A DNA stretch of 13,167 nt from Kiritimatiellia bacterium (GCA_017412325.1 JAFPYE010000154.1:1-13167), one strand, 5' to 3'; positions 1 through 7,306 are shown, counted from the stretch's first letter. The notes: generated from the letters alone by a model not told the origin. Numbers and translations are program-made.

Positions 1-399
1 CGAGGACACCCGCGCGCCGTCGTACTCGGCATACGGCACGATCTCCACCGCCACGCCGCGCGCACGCAGGAAATCGGCGTCGCCGCGCCCGCGCGCGCCG
101 AACTTCCAGTTCGCGCCGCACCGCATGGTCAAGTCGGGATAATTGAGACACTGTTCGACAAACGCCTCCGGCTCCAGCGCCGCCAGTTCCGGCGTAAAGT
201 CGAGCGTCACCACCTCGCGGACGCCGCACGCACGGATCGCCGCCGCCTTCTCGTCGCTCGCCATCAGGAGGCGGGGCGCGCGCGCGGGCGCGAGCACCGT
301 GAGCGGATGGTTGCGGAAGGTGAGCGCGACATCCGCGCCCGTCAGGATTTTCTGGTGACCGAGATGGACTCCGTCGAAGAAACCGACCGCCAGGATCAT
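1..399 (-). CDS. ribF: RibF-type FAD synthetase / riboflavin kinase, N-terminal part (runs off the left edge)
   Basis: The first 133 codons are present; the rest lies beyond base 1. The family converts riboflavin to FMN and FMN to FAD in the cytoplasm, and the N-terminal domain is the FMN adenylyltransferase. Visible signatures: FFDGVHLGHQ at residues 7-16, whose HLGH is the nucleotidyltransferase HxGH motif; LTFRNHP at 26-32; and NWKFGARGRGDADFL at 97-111, matching the family's FRFGxxxxGD segment. The start at 399 overlaps the truB stop as ATGA, and AAAGG lies 7 nt upstream. The N-terminus is unusually compact: almost nothing precedes the FDG strand, and the usual stretch of roughly 15-20 residues between HxGH and the TF..HP motif is nearly absent. 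Whether the C-terminal riboflavin kinase domain is present cannot be seen, so a stand-alone FMN adenylyltransferase is possible. The place after rbfA-truB supports ribF. Confidence 0.88.
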   Translation of the reverse strand, partial: MILAVGFFDGVHLGHQKILTGADVALTFRNHPLTVLAPARAPRLLMASDEKAAAIRACGVREVVTLDFTPELAALEPEAFVEQCLNYPDLTMRCGANWKFGARGRGDADFLRARGVAVEIVPYAEYDGARVSS

Positions 400-1118
400 T
401 GCAGCGCCTTTGCCGCGGGCGTCACCAGCGCGGCAAAATCCCCCTGTTCGGTTTCGAGCAGCCGTTCAAACGGAATCGCCGAGTCGACGGTCATCTTGCC
501 GATCGCCGTCCGCCGCAGACTTTTGAGGCACGCGCCGCAGCCGAGCGTTTCGCCGAAATCGTTGACGAGCGTGCGCACGATCACGCCCTTCGACGCCTTG
601 AGCGCGAACGTCGCCACCTGGTCCGCGTCCGGCGGCGCGACCTCGAAGCGGTAGACGTGCGCGAGGAACTGCTTGTGGTCGCCCGTATCCGCGATCTCGT
701 AGCCGCCGCTCCCCTCGCGCCGCACCGAGCAGAAGCGCGGTTCGACCTGGAAGACGTCGCCCTTGAATTCCCTGAGGGCCGCCGCCACCTTCTCCGGCGT
801 CGCGACCGCCGCATCGCCCGTGCCGACCACGTTCCCGTGGACATCGTGGGTGTCGGTCCGGCGCCCGAGCTGAAGCGCGCCCGTGTAGACGCGATCCGCG
901 CCCATCACGTCGCCGACGTGCTTGTTCGCGTCGCCGATCAGCAGGACGAGCAGCCCCGAGGCGAGCGCGTCGAGCGAGCCGCCGTGGCCGACCTTGACGA
1001 GGTTGAACTTGCGCTTGACCGCCTTGACGACCGCCGAGAACGGCAGCCCCGCGGGCTTGTCCACCAGGAGGAACCCGTCGAGGTCCTCCAGCATCTTGAG
1101 CTGTGCGAGATTAGCCAT
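396..1118 (-). CDS. truB: tRNA pseudouridine(55) synthase TruB
   Basis: 240 aa. TruB isomerises U55 to pseudouridine in the T-loop of tRNAs. The N-terminus carries GFLLVDKPAG (15-24), followed by VGHGGSLDALASG (43-55), in which Asp50 is the catalytic aspartate. Next come YTGALQLGRRTDTHDVHG, the family's substrate-binding stretch, and KASKGVIVRTLVNDFGETLGC with CLKSLRRTAIG near the C-terminus. Position 51 is Ala where most family members have Pro (LDP). The protein is shorter than the usual bacterial TruB of about 290-310 aa and appears to lack the C-terminal PUA-type domain. The start MANLAQLKML at 1118 overlaps the rbfA end by 8 nt. Longer reading of the frame upstream gives only Arg/Ser-rich sequence lying over rbfA, so it was not used. 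A start at Met9 is a less likely alternative. The gene also overlaps ribF by 4 nt. Confidence 0.95.
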   Translation of the reverse strand: MANLAQLKMLEDLDGFLLVDKPAGLPFSAVVKAVKRKFNLVKVGHGGSLDALASGLLVLLIGDANKHVGDVMGADRVYTGALQLGRRTDTHDVHGNVVGTGDAAVATPEKVAAALREFKGDVFQVEPRFCSVRREGSGGYEIADTGDHKQFLAHVYRFEVAPPDADQVATFALKASKGVIVRTLVNDFGETLGCGACLKSLRRTAIGKMTVDSAIPFERLLETEQGDFAALVTPAAKALQ

Positions 1119-1473
1119 TGTCGGCGACCGGCGGCAGCTTGTCGAGGAGCGCAAGGACTTCGTCGCCCCGCTCCAGACTGAGGTCGAGCTTGAAAATGAG
1201 GCGCGGTGTGAACTTGAGCCGGACCTCGCGGTTGATGATCGCCTGAAAGCGCTTGGCGTTGTGCTTGAGGTGCTGGAGCGCGACGTCCTTGAGCGCCGCG
1301 TCGCCAAAGACCGAGACCGAAACCGTCGCATCGCGCAGATCCTTGCCGCAATGGACGCCCGTCACCGTAATGAGGCCGGGTGCGACCGAGTCGCCCTGCA
1401 TCACCGAGAACATGGCCTCGGCGATCACGCGTTTCAACAGACTGTTCACCCGCTCTAGACGATCAACTGACAT
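1111..1473 (-). CDS. rbfA: 30S ribosome-binding factor A (RbfA)
   Basis: 120 aa, the normal length for this small KH-fold protein, which binds the 30S subunit and helps 16S rRNA 5'-end maturation. The N-terminus RLERVNSLLKRVIAEAM is the first helix, with the conserved RV near the start. GVHCGKDLRDATVSVSVFG is the central strand segment (family D..A.VyvSv). RFQAIINREVRLKFTPRLIFKLD matches the late helix-strand part ending in the usual R..PxLxFxxD. The start at 1473 is fixed by family fit: the next Met is inside the helix, and the sequence before 1473 is promoter. The TATAAT of that promoter ends 7 nt before the ATG with no Shine-Dalgarno between, so a leaderless mRNA is predicted. It is the first gene of rbfA-truB-ribF and overlaps truB by 8 nt. 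Confidence 0.95.
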   Translation of the reverse strand: MSVDRLERVNSLLKRVIAEAMFSVMQGDSVAPGLITVTGVHCGKDLRDATVSVSVFGDAALKDVALQHLKHNAKRFQAIINREVRLKFTPRLIFKLDLSLERGDEVLALLDKLPPVADNG

Positions 1474-1480
1474 GGTGAGA

Positions 1481-1510
1481 ATTATATCAAATCCGCCCCA
1501 TCCGCCGCAA
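1481..1510 (-). promoter_or_regulatory. Extended -10 promoter of rbfA-truB-ribF
   Basis: TGATATAAT at 1489-1481 is a perfect extended -10 (TGnTATAAT). TTGCGG at 1510-1505 could be a weak -35, with an 18-nt spacer. The predicted start of transcription is about base 1474, one base before the rbfA ATG. The promoter begins immediately after the stop codon of the upstream hydrolase gene. Confidence 0.7.
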
Positions 1511-1519
1511 GCGCCCGGC

Positions 1520-3379
1520 TCAATCGGCGGTGCGCCACGACGGGCCGAGAATGCGCTCGACGCACTCGACCGCGTTGGAATGGATGTCGCGCATAAGCGG
1601 CACGGGGCTGCCGAGTTCTTCCGACAGCGGATACGGGTTCTGGCGAAGGAAGTCGAAATCGGCCTCGATCTCCTTCATCAGCCGCGCGTCGCTCGTGCCC
1701 ATGTCCTTCAGGAACCGGAGCCGCCGCAGCCGCCACATCGCCCCGTCCACCGCGCGATACGTCTTCAGGTGCGCGATCAGCAAATCGATCCGCCGCGCCA
1801 GTTCCGCCGTCACGCCCGGGCGCGTCGCCTCGAGCGCGGCAATCGCCGCGTTCTTTTCGTCCACGACCTTCTGGATGTTCGCCTCGCTCGGCAGCAGCGC
1901 CGCGCGGCCCTCGGGCAGAAACTGGCGGTTCGTGTAGCGGAACAGGTCTTCGCGCCGCTGAACCGAATTCGCCGCCTTCGATTCCGTCGGCGCGCCGAGG
2001 CCGAGCGGCGAAAACGCCACGACCGCCGCGTTCTCGCACGCCTTCAGCGCCGCAATCGCCGCCGCCGCGTCCGCGCCATAGCGCGGCTCGGCCCACTCGC
2101 GCCAGATCGCCTCCACGTCGTCGTCGGGGTCCCACGCGAGCTGCCGCCACGCATGGACGTTGATGGAATTGACGTCGTCGTCCAGCGCCTCGTAGTCGCC
2201 GCGCCGGTAGCCGCCCGCGTAGAGGCAGACGCCGTTCGCGCGGCCGACAAGCGCGGCCGCCTTCTTCATCGTCCACGCCGTGTGCGCGACGGTCGAATAC
2301 GGCAGGTAGTTGAGCCCCACCGTCTGGCCCGTGATCTGCCATTCGGCGAGCTCCGTGCGCCCCGCCGCCGTGGCCGCGCCGAGCAGGTTCGAAAACGGCG
2401 GATTCGGCTGGCAGTCGGAATTGTAGACCTTCGTGACAAAGACCGTGTCCGCGTCGCTTTTCTCAAACGCGCGCGCCCACGTCGCCAGCGCGTCGTCGCG
2501 CCCCGCATAGCCCGGCGCATGCACCCACTCGTCGCCGAGGAAGTGCGGCGCGCCGCTCGCCCACGTCCGCACGACGAGGCGCTTGCCGATCGCCTTCAAC
2601 ACCTGTTCGAAGCAGTTGACGATTGCCGCATTGCGCGCGCCGAAGCTGTTCATCCCGCCCGTGCGGCACCGCCGGCAGCAGCAGTTGAGCCCGTAGTCGT
2701 CCCAGAACGTCACCACCACGCCGTCGAAGTCGCCCGACTGCGCGAGCTCGGTGATCGTCTGCGCGAAAAACGCCCACGTCGCGGGCGACGACGGGCACAT
2801 CACGCCCTTTTCCCAGCTGCGCCCCGGATCCGTGCCCTTCGCCTCGGGATGTTCCGCGAGGAACGCGGCGAACTTGCCGCGGTTCCACTTCGACGGATCG
2901 CAGCCGTAGAGGAACGCGTAGCAGTCCACGTCGGCGTCGCGGCAGTCCTTCACCAGCCGCCCCGCCGCGTTGCGGGCGAGGTGCACCTCGTTCGCGCCCG
3001 TCGCCGCCACCCAGTCCGCGACCGAATGGCCCTTGCCCGTGAAGTTCAGCAGGCGATGCGCGAAATGCGGCGCGCGGCGAATCGGCCGCTCCCCCGCGGC
3101 GAGCCACCGCTGCGGCTCATACGCGGCGTAGAGGAGCGAACGCGGCCGCGCGCCCGTGACGACGAGCGTGCCGTCCGCCGCACGCCGCACCTCGTAGCCG
3201 TCGCCGACCGTCTGCGACAAATCCGCCGCGACGTCCAGCCGCACGGCCGCCGCGCCGACCCGGCCCTCCAGCAACTGCACCGCGCGCGCCGCCGCCGGAT
3301 GATCCACCGTCGTCGTGACCGCCGCGCACACGAGCCCCGGCACGAGTCCGCACGCCCACAAGAGAGTCTTCGCTTTCAT
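1520..3379 (-). CDS. Secreted GH67 (alpha-glucuronidase)-like glycoside hydrolase
   Basis: 619 aa. Residues 1-20 look like a Sec signal peptide (MKAK, hydrophobic core, possible cleavage in VCA-A), and the Cys18 context is not a good lipobox. Residues 20-105 resemble the GH67/GH20-type N-terminal domain (TLVVTGARPRSLLYAAYEP). The barrel region holds VVVTFWDDYG (221-230), then the cysteine run CCCRRC (233-238), KVYNSDCQPNPPFSNLLGA (317-335) and LAEWQITGQTVG (344-355). It ends the catalytic part with WRQLAWDPDDDVEAIWREWA (411-430). From memory these align with the GH67 segments KNGPIDFQPREPF, EFQITQEYLG and GRLAWDPxL. The family removes (4-O-methyl-)glucuronic acid from xylan fragments, but residues in the catalytic segments differ here, so the substrate is uncertain. 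The start at 3379 has AAAGG 6 nt upstream and follows rmuC by 13 nt. It is the last gene of its unit. A DUF4838- or GH20-related enzyme is the alternative. Confidence 0.72.
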   Translation of the reverse strand: MKAKTLLWACGLVPGLVCAAVTTTVDHPAAARAVQLLEGRVGAAAVRLDVAADLSQTVGDGYEVRRAADGTLVVTGARPRSLLYAAYEPQRWLAAGERPIRRAPHFAHRLLNFTGKGHSVADWVAATGANEVHLARNAAGRLVKDCRDADVDCYAFLYGCDPSKWNRGKFAAFLAEHPEAKGTDPGRSWEKGVMCPSSPATWAFFAQTITELAQSGDFDGVVVTFWDDYGLNCCCRRCRTGGMNSFGARNAAIVNCFEQVLKAIGKRLVVRTWASGAPHFLGDEWVHAPGYAGRDDALATWARAFEKSDADTVFVTKVYNSDCQPNPPFSNLLGAATAAGRTELAEWQITGQTVGLNYLPYSTVAHTAWTMKKAAALVGRANGVCLYAGGYRRGDYEALDDDVNSINVHAWRQLAWDPDDDVEAIWREWAEPRYGADAAAAIAALKACENAAVVAFSPLGLGAPTESKAANSVQRREDLFRYTNRQFLPEGRAALLPSEANIQKVVDEKNAAIAALEATRPGVTAELARRIDLLIAHLKTYRAVDGAMWRLRRLRFLKDMGTSDARLMKEIEADFDFLRQNPYPLSEELGSPVPLMRDIHSNAVECVERILGPSWRTAD

Positions 3380-3392
3380 GCGTTGCCTTTTC

Positions 3393-4511
3393 TCAAACAA
3401 ACTTCCGTTCGGCACCCCGCGTCGGCGTCGCGGCCAGCTTCGCCAGCTCGCGCGCGGGGACGAGGATGTTCTGAGCGCCATCTTCGCCGCCGAGCTTGCG
3501 CATCGCCTCGTGGTACTGCTCCTGGGCGGCCGCGAGCGACTTGCCGATCTTCTCCAGCGCGACGAACGCCGCGTCCATGCGGTCGAGCAGCTGCTTGGCG
3601 CGCTGGGCGATCGTCTGGTTGTTGCGGTCGACCTTGAGCCGGTCCAGCCCGATCTTGAAGAGGACGAGATAGCCGAACAGCATCTGCGGCGAGGCGAGCA
3701 CGACCGCCTGTTCGTTGGCGTAGGCGACGAGCTGCGGATCGGTCGCCAGCGCCGCCGAATACGTCGCCTCGCTCGGCATCGCCATGATGACGACGGGCGA
3801 ATAGTCCGCCTCCGCGTCGGCGTCGCGCGCCTTGAGCCGGGCCGGATAGTTCTTGGCGGCGAGGTTCGCCACCTGCTTGCGCACGCGCTGGGCGTGCTCG
3901 CCCAAGAGCCGCGCGGCCTCCTCGGCGCGCCCTTCCTTCGCCGCCTGGTCGGCGGCCAGGAACGCGTCGATGTTCACCTTCGCGTCGATGAGGATCTTGC
4001 GGTGGGCCCCATCGAAGACGGTGAAGTCGGGCAGCCCCGCGTCGCTCGCGCCGCGCTGCTCGATGAAATCCACGTCCGGCCGCAGGCCCGCGCTCTCCAG
4101 GACGTTGCGGACGATCCCCTCGCCCCAGTTGCCCTGGCTCTTGCTGCCGCCCCGGAGCGCCGTCACGAAATCGTCCGCCTGCCGGCCCAGGCTTTGCGCC
4201 TTGCGGCCCACCTCGTCGATCCGCGCCGACAGCTCGCCGCCCAGCTTCAGGTTCGATTCGCGCGCGGATTCGGCCGCCTTGCGGAACTCGTCGATGTTCT
4301 GGCGCAGCGCGTCAAAGAGCGGCTTCACGTCCTTGGCGTTGCGTTCGGACAGGAGGCCGGACTTCTCCTCCAGCTTGTCGGCGGCCAGCGCCGCGAACTC
4401 GCTGCGCAGCCGGGCCGCCGTCTCGTCCAGCGAGCGCCGGAGCGTGGCGACGAGCGCCACCGCCAGGACGCAGGCCAGGCACGCCAGCAGGATCGTCACG
4501 CCCGTCATCAT
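3393..4511 (-). CDS. rmuC: RmuC family DNA recombination protein
   Basis: 372 aa. RmuC proteins limit recombination at inverted repeats and are predicted nucleases; their exact biochemical role is not settled. Residues 5-23 form one N-terminal membrane helix. Residues 24-120 are charged and helical, consistent with the family's coiled coil. The conserved core follows: GNWGE (127-131), a short helix ending VLESAGL, then PDFTVFDGAHRKILIDAK (161-178), whose PD...DAK resembles the PD-(D/E)xK nuclease core. SPVVIMAMPSEATYSAAL (238-255) is the usual strand before the catalytic fold ends, and SPQMLFGYL (274-282) is a further family segment. The start is MM at 4511 or 4508, 15 nt after the previous stop, with only a weak GGACGG upstream. 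It lies between a membrane protein and a secreted hydrolase, which gives no functional clue. Confidence 0.92.
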   Translation of the reverse strand: MMTGVTILLACLACVLAVALVATLRRSLDETAARLRSEFAALAADKLEEKSGLLSERNAKDVKPLFDALRQNIDEFRKAAESARESNLKLGGELSARIDEVGRKAQSLGRQADDFVTALRGGSKSQGNWGEGIVRNVLESAGLRPDVDFIEQRGASDAGLPDFTVFDGAHRKILIDAKVNIDAFLAADQAAKEGRAEEAARLLGEHAQRVRKQVANLAAKNYPARLKARDADAEADYSPVVIMAMPSEATYSAALATDPQLVAYANEQAVVLASPQMLFGYLVLFKIGLDRLKVDRNNQTIAQRAKQLLDRMDAAFVALEKIGKSLAAAQEQYHEAMRKLGGEDGAQNILVPARELAKLAATPTRGAERKFV

Positions 4512-4526
4512 CGCCGGAACCGTCCG

Positions 4527-6224
4527 TCAGTTCGCGGGCTGGGCCGCACCGTCCGCCGCCACCTCGGTCACCTCGCACGTCGCCTCGGGTTCCGCGCACG
4601 TCGCCTCGCAGCAGCAACGGGCGACGCACGTCCAGACGAGCGCCGCCAGCACGAGCGCCGCCGCCAAAACGGCCAGCAGACGGCAGCAGCACGGGTGCCG
4701 CGCACACTTCGTGAAGCCCCGCGCGCGCTGCACCGTGAAGCGCATCGGGCGGTTGATCGCCCAGCCGCTCGCGTTGAGGATCGCCCCGAGGTCGCGCTGG
4801 CGCAGCTTGAACCACGTCAGGATCACGCTCGGCAGCGAGACGACGAGGACGACCGCCGCGATCGCGACCAGCACCTGCCACCACGCCATGCCCTTGACGC
4901 TCGCCGCAATCGCCGCGACCGCCGTGCCCATCATGCCGACACCAATGCCGATGGCCGCAACCGAGCTCGCCATCGCCGCGCCGCCGGCCGACCCGCCCGC
5001 CGTCGCCTGGGCCGCCGACTCGACGTTCTTCTGGGCCGCCGCCTGCTTGTCGCCGAGGAACTTCTTGACCGAGGCGGCGATGCCTTCGCCCAGCTTCCGC
5101 CACGGCGACCAGAACGCCTCCGCGAGCGACACCTGGCTTTCGACGACCTTGGTGACGACGGCTTCCCAGTCCTTGCCGTCGCGGTCGTAGAAGACGCCGT
5201 TGCGGCCCGCGTAGAGCTGGCCGACCGTGCCCGCCGTCACGACTGCGCAGAGGAAGCGCGTCGCGCCCTCCGCCGGCCGCGCGAGCTTCAGGTAGAGAAG
5301 GCAGCACTTCGACTTCTCCGCGAGCGCCGCGTGCGCCGCCTCGCTCTCGACGTGGAAGCAGAGGTTCATCTCCTTCGCGTCGATCCGGAGCGTCCCCGTC
5401 TGGAAGATCGCCAGATCCGTCTCGCTGTAGAGCCGCGCCATGTTGACGTAGTTTTCAAGCAATTCGCGCAGTCCGAGCTTGTAGCGCAGGAGCCGCTCCT
5501 CGTCGTCCAGCGCGCCCTTCACGCCCGCGTTCATGACCGGCTTCGCGGCGACCCACGCGCGGTAGGGCGCGAACGCCGCCTTCACCTTCTTGTAGCCGAG
5601 GCGGCTCAGTTCCGTCTGCGCGCCCAGGACGGGCGTGACGCACTTTTCCGCGAACGTCCGGATCGCCTCCAGGTGCTTCGGGTTGAGGTGCGTCGCCAGG
5701 GGCAGCACCTTGTCCGGCTCCTCCGTGACGAGCGGCATGTCCTCGGGCGGCAGGAAGAACGCGTCGACGACCGGCTCCACCGCCGCGAGCGCCGCTTCCG
5801 CGTCCGCCGTCGCCGCGCCGCAGACGGCGACTTCGGGCGCCTGGCCCGCCGCCTCCCAGTCCGCCAGCGCCTTTTTGTCCGCCGCCGACGGCTCGACCTT
5901 CGCGAGGTCGGCCTGGCGCGCGAGCACGTCGGCGAGCTTCCGCTCGTCGTCCGCGGACTTCGTGAACAGCTCGTCCAGGTTGACGTCCTTCGCCTTCAGG
6001 AACTCGATGGCCGCCAGCACCTCGGGCGTGCGGATGCGCTTGTCGCCGTCCGTGTCCATCAGCTCCAGCATCCGCAGGTCAAAGCGGACGCCTGTCGTCG
6101 GCATCGAAATCGCGAGCCAGTGCTTGCGGTCGAGGTGCGCGAGGTTGGCGATGTCGGCGCCGCTCTCCAGCTTGACCTGCTGCAGACGGCCGGTGTGCGA
6201 CCATTTCCAGATGTGCGTATCCAT
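4527..6224 (-). CDS. EF-hand-like, multi-pass membrane protein with cysteine-rich C-terminus, function unknown
   Basis: 565 aa, not assigned to a named family with known function. The N-terminal region begins with WKWSHTGRLQQVKLESGADI and contains DTDGDKRIRTPE at 57-68. This is an EF-hand-like loop (acidic at 1, 3 and 5, Ile at 8, Glu at 12), but Gly is at position 4 rather than 6. Residues 90-410 are mostly soluble and alpha-helical, with an Ala-rich part at 120-150. Three hydrophobic segments follow, near 415-443 (Gly/Ala-rich), 449-471 and 515-533. Ten cysteines fall within residues 507-550, including two CCC triplets on either side of the last helix. A short repeat, EATC, occurs twice at 540-550. 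AAGGA lies 9 nt before the start at 6224, and the gap to the epimerase stop is 38 nt. I recall similar EF-hand-start proteins in other GC-rich bacteria, none with a proven role. The gene itself is certain; a calcium- or metal-responsive envelope role is speculation. Confidence 0.8.
   Translation of the reverse strand: MDTHIWKWSHTGRLQQVKLESGADIANLAHLDRKHWLAISMPTTGVRFDLRMLELMDTDGDKRIRTPEVLAAIEFLKAKDVNLDELFTKSADDERKLADVLARQADLAKVEPSAADKKALADWEAAGQAPEVAVCGAATADAEAALAAVEPVVDAFFLPPEDMPLVTEEPDKVLPLATHLNPKHLEAIRTFAEKCVTPVLGAQTELSRLGYKKVKAAFAPYRAWVAAKPVMNAGVKGALDDEERLLRYKLGLRELLENYVNMARLYSETDLAIFQTGTLRIDAKEMNLCFHVESEAAHAALAEKSKCCLLYLKLARPAEGATRFLCAVVTAGTVGQLYAGRNGVFYDRDGKDWEAVVTKVVESQVSLAEAFWSPWRKLGEGIAASVKKFLGDKQAAAQKNVESAAQATAGGSAGGAAMASSVAAIGIGVGMMGTAVAAIAASVKGMAWWQVLVAIAAVVLVVSLPSVILTWFKLRQRDLGAILNASGWAINRPMRFTVQRARGFTKCARHPCCCRLLAVLAAALVLAALVWTCVARCCCEATCAEPEATCEVTEVAADGAAQPAN
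4574..4608. repeat. Two copies of a 14-bp direct repeat, period 21, inside the membrane-protein gene
   Basis: CGCACGTCGCCTCG on the plus strand occurs at 4574-4587 and again at 4595-4608. The 21-base period equals seven codons and encodes the repeated EATC units of the cysteine-rich tail. It looks like a small in-frame duplication. Confidence 0.75.
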
Positions 6225-6262
6225 TGCAGTTGTTCCTTGCTTGTCGTGTTGAAGCCGGTTGA

Positions 6263-7306
6263 TCAGAAGAACCATTTGGCGCAGGCGAGCAACCCCTGCT
6301 TCCAGGGGACGCGGTGCGAAACGCCGCTCTTGCCCTTGAACTCGTCGAGGTGCGCGACGTACCAGTCGTAGTTGCGCACGAGCGCCTGCTTGTTGGAATA
6401 CCGCGGCGCATAGCCGAGCAGCTTTTCCGCCTTTTCGATGGAGACGAACGAATCGGTGGACGCCGTTTCGTAGACCCACGGATAGAGCGGCGAGAGATGC
6501 AGCTTTTCGAGGACGCGCAAGATCAGGATGAGGGGCTTGACGGGCATGCCGCGGATCTTCTTGCCGTGGCCCGCGCGGTCCAGCACCGCCTGGTAGTCCT
6601 CGCGCATCGTCGTGAAGTCCTTCGCGCCGATGTTGAACTCCGTCGCGACGACGTCCTTCGGGTAGGTGAGCGCGTTCCAGATGGCGTGGTCGAGGTCGTC
6701 CACGTCCATCAGCTGGTAGCGGTTCCTGCCGCTGCCGATCATCGGGAAGCCGTGGCCCGTGTAGGCCCAGTCGTAGAAGAGCGCGAACACGCCGAGGCGC
6801 TCGGGGCCGATGAACGACTTCGGGCGGATGATGCTGACGCAGTAGCCGTCCCGGATCGCCGCGCGGCAGATGTTCTCCGCCTCGATCTTCGCGTGGCCGT
6901 AGGGCCCCACGCCGACGAGCGGATCGGTCTCGTAGATGGGATGCTTCTTCGGGACGCCGTAGACCGCCGTCGACGAAATCTGGATCATGCGGTCCAGCTT
7001 GAACTTGCGCGCCGCCGCGAGCACGTTGCGGCAGCCGTCGACTTCGGTCGTGTAGATGTCCTGCTCGGAATAGAGCGGCAGCGCGGCGGCGCAGTGCACC
7101 ACGGCGTCGCAGCCCGCCGTCACGCGCTCGACCGCCGCGACGTCGCGCACGTCGCCCAGGGTGAACTTGAGCCACGGCGCACCCTTTTCGGGATAGTCGA
7201 AGTCGGCGATGTCAAGAACGCGAATTTCCTCCACGCCTTTCGCGCGGAGGAAACGGATGAGGTTGATGCCCAGGAAGCCCGAGCCGCCGGTGACGAGGAT
7301 CTTCAT
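6263..7306 (-). CDS. NAD(P)-dependent epimerase/dehydratase, extended SDR family
   Basis: 347 aa cytoplasmic enzyme. The Rossmann fold starts at once with MKILVTGGSGFLG (GGxGFLG at 7-13 binds NAD(P)). GDVRD at 51-55 is the usual adenine-contacting segment. SSTAVYG at 111-117 supplies the catalytic Ser/Thr, and YGHAK at 136-140 is the YxxxK pair (Tyr136, Lys140). RPKSFIGPE (161-169) and DVDDLDHAIWNAL match the substrate-side part of UDP-sugar epimerases, dehydratases and 3-beta-HSD-like enzymes. The specific substrate cannot be read from sequence; a nucleotide sugar is most likely. The start at 7306 shares an ATGA overlap with the secG stop, and no strong Shine-Dalgarno is visible, so it is probably translated by coupling to secG. 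Longer in-frame reading upstream lies over secG, is Arg/Pro-rich, and was rejected. Confidence 0.88.
   Translation of the reverse strand: MKILVTGGSGFLGINLIRFLRAKGVEEIRVLDIADFDYPEKGAPWLKFTLGDVRDVAAVERVTAGCDAVVHCAAALPLYSEQDIYTTEVDGCRNVLAAARKFKLDRMIQISSTAVYGVPKKHPIYETDPLVGVGPYGHAKIEAENICRAAIRDGYCVSIIRPKSFIGPERLGVFALFYDWAYTGHGFPMIGSGRNRYQLMDVDDLDHAIWNALTYPKDVVATEFNIGAKDFTTMREDYQAVLDRAGHGKKIRGMPVKPLILILRVLEKLHLSPLYPWVYETASTDSFVSIEKAEKLLGYAPRYSNKQALVRNYDWYVAHLDEFKGKSGVSHRVPWKQGLLACAKWFF

Noticed and set aside
1119..1331. 71-residue N-terminal extension of TruB
   Set aside because: Arg/Ser-rich sequence out of frame over rbfA; TruB homology begins at MANLAQLKML.
3325..3379. Lipoprotein signal in the hydrolase because of Cys18
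   Set aside because: GLVC lacks the small residue before Cys and the Leu at -3 expected of a lipobox; an ordinary signal peptide fits better.
1253..3637. Long open frame on the plus strand (about 790 codons)
   Set aside because: It lies over rbfA and the hydrolase gene, is extremely Arg-rich with no family motif, and arises from GC-rich codon use on the opposite strand.
3315..6371. Plus-strand open frame of about 1000 codons
   Set aside because: Arg/Asp/His-rich shadow of rmuC and the membrane-protein gene; no ribosome-binding site, promoter or domain.
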